Assembly: GCA_036674765.1 (NCBI GenBank)
Contig: JARVKI010000031.1
Location: 186,001-250,000 of the forward strand
Direction of reading: 5' to 3'
DNA from: Seiridium cupressi
Lineage: Eukaryota; Ascomycota; Sordariomycetes; Amphisphaeriales; Sporocadaceae
Length of the DNA stretch: 64,000 bases
Of the stretch, positions 55,767 through 64,000 are shown piece by piece; position 1 is the first letter of the stretch; the number at the start of each line of letters is the position of its first letter. The translations under genes were made by a program, and so were the position numbers. The notes beneath the pieces are model-generated. The model did no database searches and was not told where the DNA came from. It saw only the letters and a list, made by a program, of their open reading frames with translations.

Positions 55767-58700
55767 GTCCACTAGTGAGTGCTATTACAGTTGATCAATC
55801 TGTAATCTTACATTTTGTTATATGCTAGTGGGATCACGACACAGCACCAGGACTTAGACCACAGAAGATCGCACTCGTAGTTAGTTGTGGGCTCATTAAA
55901 CAGGACTGAAACATAATAGTTGAATAGCTTCTCCCGTGTTCGATGTTCATCTTGACTCATGCGCTAATAAAGCAGAGATTACATTCTGTAGCCAATCAAA
56001 CTGGATTATTCTTAAACGAATAAGAAATAATGACATTGTGCACGAACATTGAATCACGATTGAGTGTTTATGCAGGCTTCTGTTTGACGTTTCCAGAACT
56101 GGTCAAGACCTCGTCAAACGGGTTGATGCCTTGTTCGTCTTTGGCAGTAAAAATCCAAAAGGGAATTGTTGCACTGTATTGTACTAGCATTCAGAAGGTA
56201 GTTCAAGTATTCAAGTCGTGGGTATAATTTCAATGGTATATGAACTTTGGATTTGGTGCTGAGTCCGGATGTCAGTTTCATAAATTCGGAATAGCGTATA
56301 CTCGAGTGTATGGAGAACTCCAGTACTTTAGGTAGAAATATTTAGCTCATAAGTTGATACATCCGTGATGCACAAGAATAGCCAGCGCTACTTGATTACC
56401 GAGGCCATACCCCCCAGGTAGCACTTACTGAATCATCGGAAAATCGCTTAAGACAGGCATTACCCAAGAAGACAATAAGGATCTAAGCAGGGTCTAAGTA
56501 CGGTACTTATAGGGCAGCTGATTCTATATCAGGGCCTTATAGCACAGGTTCACTGAAGTTCGCTTATTGTCACGCAACGAAGCAGTTGGAGAGGAAGGAG
56601 ACGATCAGATAGGTGTGGTTTGGGCACCCCCTCCCGGAGCCTAGTGGTCAGGTAACGCCTGGAGCGGATAGGTGGTGCTTGAGATTTCCTTCTACAAGGG
56701 CTAGGTAATATCTACATAACGTATGGAGCGGCGCAGATAACGTATAGTCAAGAGTCGAGTTTGCTTTTCTTATATATCGATCTATCACTATACCACGGTA
56801 TAATATCCGGCAATAGAACATCCTAAAATTATTACGTATGATATAAATACCTGAGGAATAGAGCGAATATGAAGGATCTATTTTTATTATTTTTCATATT
56901 ATTTTTACACAACTACGTGCTTACCGTCATTATCACACGCATAGTTCGCTATGGTCTCAAGCATATTATTGAGGGACTCAGAGCTTCATAAAGTCGCCCG
57001 GATACCACAACACCGTTTTCACATCACATCCCATATTATCTTTGATGGTTCTAGATGATCCTATATTGTTTGGACATTCTAGCATCATCCCACATGATTC
57101 CAAATAACAGCAGGTGCCGGGCCTCGTCAAGTACAACAGAACCTGTAGACCGTGGATATGATCTGCCGAGTCACGTCTGCCGCGAAATCACACAATCGTT
57201 GAAAGAGAAGACGTACGTACCATTCCAACGAGAACCCCCACCACAAGCGCATCAGATAACAGCCCTGTTGCATATAGAGGAGACATCGAGGACCGAGCTG
57301 GCGCCGGCACGGAAGTGGAGGGGCTCTTCCGCTGGTTCATGTGGGAGAAGCCGCGGCTGGTACATATATGATTCGGTGATCAAGGGTTAGGAAAGCAAGC
57401 CCTCCGAAGATGGCTGGATGAGACGCAATCAAGGCGCAAACCCATGCTCCAAGGGTAGTCGGCATAGCACAGAGGATAATCGGCACGAGACAGCGCGCAA
57501 CTGTGTAAGTCGTCGGTTGAGCCGACAGTGCTGAGTCGGAAAACCCGATCGTGCAGTGTCGAGCTCTTGGCGGAGTTTCGATGAGGGGCCTGAGGCAGAG
57601 CACATTGGCGGCTGGCGTTGCCCAGCGTCCACGTATTGCTGTCGTTGTCACGGCATTGTTTCCCAAGAGAGACATGGCCTCTCCTGACAATGGCGCGAAG
57701 CATGATCTGTGAGAGCATGGCGGAATGCGACACAAACATTTCGCGGCTCTCGAGATAGCTCTGATGCTATATGCACGAAAATGACGAAATCCCATGCCGC
57801 CGCAACAGCTCCATCATGACCGAGCGCGCCGAATTGTGGGGTTAAGCGAGTGCCATGGCCATGCTGCTGCATGTGTTTTGTCAATTGGAAACATCGAGAG
57901 CAGGAAGTAACTGTGAAGTTGAAGAAGTGGCCAGTGGAGTTTCCGGCTTCGGTGACTTGGACTCAATACTCTTGTCCTACCACTGATGCAGACTATAGTT
58001 AGTTGGTCGCTATAACGCAGTGGATGCACCACCCTAAAAAAGGGCTGGCTGGAATACCCCCCGGAAAAGAGGACTAGAGTTTAGCTGTGCAGCGTGAGGC
58101 TGAGGCGCGTGACTGCCACGAGTACCCAAACACACTGTTGTGTACAGGTAAGAAGCGGCACCCGCAATATATCGGGTGCAGGGATTGAAATGAGGTGTGT
58201 TCTAAGTTCGACCTCCTGACTTCTGTGTGAGCTGGTCTGGGCTTGACCTACAGCAGCCAGAAGTCCATTGTAGCCGCCTGTCATGGCGCAAGATTCCGCG
58301 ATACTTGGCTCGCGGACCACTACTATGCTACCTGTTGGAGGCCACTGAACTGGCCGAGACATTGAGCAGAGATTCACAGGTGCTAGTCTCACTGCCCTTA
58401 CATGGTCTATGTAGTCGATGCCGAATGCTGTATCCCGCGGTCCTCGCTGTTCTCAGCGGAAGTAGAGACCGAAAGTGTTGAAACAATTAGGAGCGAAACA
58501 TGGGATGATCTGCACGACTAACGAATGTAATGCCGAGCGACGGGAAATCCAGCTCCTGCATCCTGCTGCAGCTCTTCATCCGCTTCAGCGCAAGCTCACG
58601 ATGCATGTTGCGTGTGGTAGGATTGATGGATCTGACATGTTCCAATATTCTGCCAGGCTCCAGCCCCGAAACCCAACGAACAACAGTGGTACCCACGGAA

Positions 58701-60291
58701 TGAGATCATACGCGGGTGACAGGCTAGGTGTTGGCGGGCATAGAGAATGCAGGTCAGTTGGGGCTGCTTGCGATCGGCCGACAAGCCGAGTTTGGTCTTT
58801 AGCGCGATCCTGGACACTCCGGCTGGGTCAATCTGCGAAAACCTGGGGATTGGGAACAGCGCCCACGGGTGCCGTCCAATCCGCGGTGGCCCTCTGTAAA
58901 CGAGGGATCCGGATTAGGAACTGAAGCGTTGCATTCCTTGAGTAACTAACCGCGCGTCGGGTTTTGGTCATATTCCCGTCAATAGTATTGGCGTCTCCAA
59001 TCTGACTTACACAAGCCGTAAGCAAGCACCGGGACGGAGGGATCTAGCTGACCCAAGCGCAGGTTTGAGAGGGATCGTGAGACGGTAAGCCCCAGGCTGT
59101 CGCAGAAATTGCTTATCGGTGAAACGAGGCAGACCAAACCAGCGCCAGCGAGATTGGCCTTGCCCTGTCAACACATTTGTCAGGATCCAAGAATCCCAGA
59201 TGTCTGGCATGCAATTCCAGCCCAATCCAGGGCATTGGCGGGCTTTGTTGTTGTTATTGTAGTAGCGCCCCGTCATTTTCTTCTTTGCGTCTGTGACTGG
59301 TTTATAGTATGCCCACTATGCATTTGACAAGCAGTCCTCCATCTGCAAGCCCCTCACGGAAGTGACGCACAATACCGATCCCAATCTCTGTTTCTCACGT
59401 TTGACAGCAGCTCGAGCTCTTCGTTTTTCCCACCGCCCTTTTCTCATCCTCCGGCCGAGAAGTCCAATTCGGGTCTACCGAACTGTCGACGCCGCGCCGC
59501 GACGAGTGAGTCCCTTCGCAGTTCCTAGCGCAATCCTATGTCCGTTCCAACGTATCGTGCACCCCCGACAGCATCCCAAAGTTGGTGGCTTGCCTTTCCC
59601 CACGAATCACGATCTCCGACCTGGTCCCTTCGGGCCATCTTGCGAGAAAAGTGCTCTCCTGTTGTTTGGTCTGGGGAATTGTTTGGTTCGGCACACGCGC
59701 ATCTGCTGCACACACCCAACCCCGGCGAAGCGACTTACAAGGCTCTTGCAGGTCGACTCCCGCCACTGGCGCAGCCGCAAACGCAGCAGCGTAGTCAGGG
59801 AAAAAGTGACACACGACTCGTTCCGCGTACTACCCTTCCCAAGACCTGTCTCCATCACAAAAACGTCGCCCCTCCCTGCGCCCGGCAGGTTGGACGTTGT
59901 CTCAATCTTGACTCCTGGAAAAGGGGACCAAGGGATATTGCACGACTCAGTCCAGCGTTTTAGTCCTATCGAACGGCAGTACGGGCCAGCCGCTAACTTG
60001 TCAACACCGCAAAGACCTACAGTAGCTGATCCAGTTGCTCCGTCCTACCGCGTTCTTAGTCACTTTGCTACTTTGAGGCCACCGCCTCACTGTCTCGTTA
60101 GATAGTACTTATTTCCTGGGGACCCCGGCTCCTGAATCGTCGACCCTCATTTCCCAGCGACAAACCTGTCACAACATAATTTCGTACAAGACTTGCCCAA
60201 GGTGCTTTCATTGTTTCATTTGCACATACAGTTATTTTTACGACACAGTATTGCCGGGCCGCGCTCGTGCCAGCTTGTTTACGCTCTCACC
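55767..60291. other. 4.5 kb gene desert, partly AT-rich
   Basis: No intact gene recognised. 55770-57060 is AT-rich, with long A/T runs near 56870-56930. A 40-codon minus-strand stretch at about 56072-56194 reads like a last exon (MLVQYSATIPFWIFTAKDEQ...) but has no partner. 57100-59350 holds only short unsupported frames. 59370-60291 is C/T-rich and is the likely promoter and long leader of the F-box/WD40 gene. Confidence 0.45.
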
Positions 60292-62508
60292 ATGGTCAAC
60301 ACTGCTACGCTGCCAGTCCCCGAGTGGACTCCGGCGCAAAGGATAATGCACGACTACGAGCCCTCGACCTCGGGCGCAAGTGCCTACTCCAACGACACGG
60401 GTGCCGAAGTAGAAAAAGACTTCCTAGAACCCATTCGACCTGCGACCGCAAACCCCTTCCAGCGCACACGGAGTCTCAGCTCCACAGTACACTGGCGACG
60501 GCGGCCCAAGTCACTCGTCCTGAACGCAGAGGATTTCCCGGTCCAGCCTGGCTCATCCGAAGATGCGATCGAGGAGACGCCTTCCGAGTTGCAGCCTGAG
60601 GGGTGCTGCGGTACGGGGGCCTCGCTGAAGGGCAAATTTCGTCGCGCTTCCCTGAGTCTGATGAAAGGCATTGTGCACCGCCGAGACCGCCGAAGCTCGG
60701 AACCAGAGAAGAGCCATGACGATCAACAACAGCACCCGAGACCGTCAACAGCCCACTCGGCGTGGCACAAGTTGCGACAGGCTACAAGCTTCAGACATTC
60801 GAGGTTGACCCATGGTGGACGGAGCAACGGCTTGGACACGATCTATTCACCCCTAGAGTCGACATTCTCCAACACCCCTGTCCCTGGCAACGGACTCGAG
60901 CCTCCCATCATTCCTTCCCATACCGGCGCCGCTGCGAAGGCCTCCGCTGCGTACCAGAATGAGTACTTGGCCATGGTAGAAAGAGAGGAGTGGTTAGCAG
61001 AGCACACGCAAAACGACCGCGAAAGCGGTATTGGCATCTCCATCATGAACGCCGACGAGGTGGATCTAGCTACAAGTCAAGCTTCGCGTATGAGCAGAGT
61101 CGACTTTATCTCTCGCTTGCCGTCCGAACTTGCCATTCAAACACTATCGCACCTCGATGCCACCTACTTGACTGCAGCTGCGCAAGTCTCGAGGGCATGG
61201 CATGGTTTGGTTCAGGACCAACAGATCTGGCGCCAGAGCTTCCTCAGAGAGAAGACAGCTACGTATGCGACTGCGGAGCCCGTGGTGCCCGGCACAGGGT
61301 TTGGAGTTCCTGCGATTCGCCCCGGAAACGACTGGCAGAAGATTTACAAGGCGAGACAGCAATTAGACCAGAGTTGGAAGCAGGGAACTTCAACTCGACC
61401 GGTTTATCTGAATGGTCATCTCGACAGTATATACTGTCTGCAGTTCGATGAGTATGTCCCGCATTTGCCCCATTGAGCCCGCTATCGATAATCACGTACT
61501 AATTCGTTCCATAGGTCTAAGATCATCACTGGCTCAAGGGATAAGACTATCCGAATCTGGGATATGCACACATTCCAGTGCCGACTTGTGATCGGTCCGC
61601 CCGAGGTCGTCAACGACACCTCTGTTCTGTTTGATGCCAATGGCCGCCCTCTACACTACGCCTCTGTGCCAGAGAAGGAGCGCGACAACGAGTCGGTTCC
61701 TGCCACAGTTTCTTTCCCTACCCATCACAAAGCTTCCATCTTGTGTCTCCAATATGATGACGGCATTCTGGTGACTGGTTCCTCGGATGGCACGTGTATT
61801 GTCTATAATGTCAAGTCGGGATATCGCCCGATCCGACGTCTCCAGCATCATACTGCCGCTGTTCTAGATCTGGCATTTGACGACAAGCATATTGTGACCT
61901 GTTCAAAGGATATCAGCATCTGCGTCTGGGACCGAGAAACTGGTGCTTTGCTCAAGCAGCTCAAGGGACATACTGGACCCGTCAATGCAGTGCAGCTGCG
62001 CGGCAACAGCATCGTGTCTTGCTCGGGTGACTTCAAAGTGAAGCTTTGGAACATTGACAGCGGCAAGCTTGTCCGCGAGTTTGAGGGGCACACCAAGGGA
62101 CTTGCATGCAGCCAATTCTCTGACGACGGCCGGTTCATTGCATCTGCTGGTAGCGACAAGATGATTCGGATCTGGGACGCGAGAACTGGCGAGTGCATCC
62201 GAGAGATTCAGGCACATGACAGCCTTGTTCGAAGTCTTCACATCGACAGTTTTAGTGGGCGCCTCATCAGTGGTAGTTACGACACTGACATCAAGGTTTT
62301 CGATATGGCTACGGGCGACCAGTTGCTAGACTTCCCGCGATGGCACGCTAGCTGGGTGTTGAGCGCAAAGAGCGACTATAGACGCATCGTCAGCACGGGA
62401 CAGGATCCCAAGATTCTCATCATGGATTTCGGCGCCAACGTTCAGGACATTGGACTTCTCGAGAGCACACCCACGGCGGATGTCGCTCGGGATGCTGGGT
62501 TCATCTAG
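60292..62508 (+). CDS. F-box/WD40 repeat protein (SCF ubiquitin-ligase substrate receptor)
   Basis: Model join(60292..61451,61515..62508), 717 aa. The first 260 residues are basic and disordered (RTRSLSSTVHWRRRPKSL, RRDRRSSEPEKS). An F-box lies at about 265-312 (VDFISRLPSELAIQTLSHLD...WHGLVQDQQIWRQ) and would bind Skp1. From about 375 a WD40 propeller follows: GHLDSIYCLQFDESKIITGS, DKTIRIWD, then TGSSDGTCIVYN, TCSKDISICVWD, SCSGDFKVKLWN, SAGSDKMIRIWD and SGSYDTDIKVFD. It would recruit phosphorylated substrates for ubiquitination. The propeller is interrupted after the first repeat by a 60-residue insert. The 63-nt intron joins GA|G in phase. Candidate relatives are the Cdc4/Met30/FWD-1 group, but which one cannot be decided here. 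Confidence 0.92.
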
Positions 62509-63610
62509 GAGAAGGGCCATCACCGCTTCATAATATCATAATCCAGTGGTCCTGGAGATCGCGCAGGAGGTCGAACCGGACGGTTATTGCCTCCGCCCTC
62601 TGGCATGATACGGCTTTCTGGATTCATTCGAGCGATTCCCACATTTTATAGATCGCAGTCATTTTCTTTGGTTTTAGGGGTCCGGCATCGTTCAGCATAG
62701 CATGGCCTGGCATATGGTTTACTTTGGATGTCTTCAGAAGATCGGATCAGTCCTGGGACAGGTGTCTCTTATCGGTATCATGACCGAATCTACGGCGCCC
62801 GCATCGACCTTTGTTATATTACTTGGATTAGCCAAGTCAGTCTCATCTGCGACGGAGTTTTGCTTCTAATTTTACACTTCTCGGCATCGGTTAGCGATCT
62901 TTGATTTCAGGAAAACGGATTTCCTAGTGGTTTATGCGATAGAATGCATGCATGTGGATGAATCTACATAAGCTAGATAGAGGAGAAATGCAATTTGCGT
63001 TGTCGGAGTACACGTTATTACCACATGAACATTGTCCATTTTGTGATTGCATTTCATGTTGAGATAAAAGCCCTGAACGGTATCCGATCGGCGTTGTTTC
63101 TCGAGTGATCACTGCTAGTTGTCGCTATGATTGTGACAACCATGATTATTTCTCAGCTGCGGATTTTGCAAAATCCCTGGTTGTGCTTCGATGCTGGTGC
63201 TTCCTGCACACTGAAAGACTACCGATTAGACCTTGCCGCCAACTGAAAACCAGGAGGCTGCTGGTGAAGTGTTTAAGCATCTTTCTTAGCGAATATCTAG
63301 TTGGAGTCTGATGGAAGTCCCTGGACCAGGCTTACCAACTCATTACCGTTCTATACTTTGGAATTGAGTTTGCGTACAGTACTTTGGGCATGCCCATCCT
63401 CTTTTTGGCCAAAAAGAGAGAGAAAACAAAAAAGGAAGACGAAAAAGAAATAAAAGGGAGACATAAAACAAATATTCTGATCAAAGACAGACTTGGTTTT
63501 ACCTAGCAAATCGTCATTTCCTAATCAAATTTGAGGCAGGGGCATAGCATACGTTTCAGCTCTGGAGAAAGCCTATTCGTCTGCCGTGGATGGCCGGTTA
63601 TTCTTGAGCT
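62509..63610. other. Intergenic region after the F-box/WD40 gene
   Basis: 1.1 kb with the 3' flank of the F-box gene. A purine-rich tract lies at 63411-63471 (A/G with few interruptions). No gene was recognised. Confidence 0.5.
63411..63471 (+). repeat. Purine-rich low-complexity tract
   Basis: About 60 bases almost entirely of A and G on the plus strand. Simple low-complexity DNA. Confidence 0.8.
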
Positions 63611-63865
63611 CTACTGCCAGGTATCTGCCAGCGTTATGAACTCAGGGTCGCTCGGCCTCACCACCACTTTGCTCTCCCCGTCCTCATGGATTGTAGTGGT
63701 GCGGTGTATATACCTGTCATATAGCTCGGCCAAGCCTGGCGCGGGTTCATGCCTCAATGTGAATTCCTGCCTGATATAGTCTGATGAGGATTGCGAATGC
63801 GGATTGCTTCTTTGCGTTGACGAACAATTGGGTTTGGTACTGGCTAAGACCTTGATGGAAGCGAC
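63611..63865 (-). CDS. Possible last exon of a gene running off the right edge
   Basis: A minus-strand open stretch ending in TAG at 63611. The C-terminal part looks coding: SSDYIRQEFTLRHEPAPGLA, ELYDRYIHRTTTIHEDGESK, VVVRPSDPEFITLADTWQ. The frame has no ATG and is closed by TGA upstream near 63874, so it must be joined to an exon further right. I could not identify a safe acceptor within the window. No known domain. It may equally be a fragment of a decayed gene. Confidence 0.35.
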   Translation of the reverse strand, partial: VASIKVLASTKPNCSSTQRSNPHSQSSSDYIRQEFTLRHEPAPGLAELYDRYIHRTTTIHEDGESKVVVRPSDPEFITLADTWQ

Positions 63866-64000
63866 ATTCACTCAAAGATTGGAAGGCTTTGCGCCTCTCC
63901 TGGTATCCTGCAGATGAACCGCTTGTGCTGTCCCAGGGCCGCTGGTAGCATGGAAACTTGGTCCCTGTATTCTTGAGCGGTATGAAGAAAGTCCCCTGCT

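Noticed and set aside
57337..57795. 152-codon minus-strand open frame
   Set aside because: Overlaps other frames on the same strand, has no recognisable motif and no supporting splice sites.
28106..64000. A secondary-metabolite gene cluster (amidase, alcohol dehydrogenase, MFS transporter, regulators)
   Set aside because: No backbone synthase is present. The genes are spread over 25 kb and mixed with ribosomal, dynactin and F-box genes.

Overview
This is fungal nuclear DNA, most likely from a filamentous ascomycete of the Eurotiales type (Aspergillus/Penicillium-like). The genes are cut by many 40-150 nt GT-AG introns. The gene set is typical of such fungi: Zn2Cys6 and C2H2 regulators, a Pth11-like rhodopsin-domain membrane protein, LtrA, and an MFS drug/polyamine-type transporter. 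Two ribosomal protein genes, a dynactin subunit and a TBC protein mark a core chromosomal region. The species assignment is inference. All gene models were built by hand from splice signals, and the reading phase was checked across every junction.

Layout, left to right. A TBC-domain RabGAP (-, cut by the left edge) is divergent from an NADH pyrophosphatase of the NPY1/NUDT12 type (+). Then come ribosomal protein uL1/L10a (-, six exons), a 2.8 kb gap, a seven-helix rhodopsin-domain protein (+), a C2H2 zinc-finger regulator with an apparent 1.27 kb first intron (-), and a Zn2Cys6 regulator with seven exons (-). After a 3 kb gap follow a conserved-looking protein of unknown function (+), a second Zn-cluster protein with an unusual last loop (+) and an EBP-like small membrane protein (+). 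Next are two possible orphan genes (-), an amidase with a GC-AG intron (+) and a large DUF8004-type protein (-).

After another 3 kb gap come dynactin p62 (+), ribosomal protein eS7 (-), a cysteine-rich single-pass membrane protein (+), a DUF7704-like four-helix protein (+), a zinc alcohol dehydrogenase of the ADH6/7 (cinnamyl alcohol dehydrogenase) class (+) and an LtrA-like membrane protein (-). A repeat-bearing stretch follows (51.6-53.8 kb), with a duplicated set of motifs and a probable solo LTR flanked by GTAGA target-site duplications. Then come an MFS transporter (+), a 4.5 kb gene desert with AT-rich parts, and an F-box/WD40 protein (+). A possible last exon of another gene lies near the right edge.

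I see no secondary-metabolite backbone gene, CRISPR array, tRNA or rRNA. The genes do not form an obvious pathway cluster. The most unusual items are structural: the solo LTR, the duplicated NotI-containing motif blocks, the very long intron, the GC-AG intron, tandem splice acceptors, and an intron in the NPY1-like gene whose retention would remove the Nudix domain.
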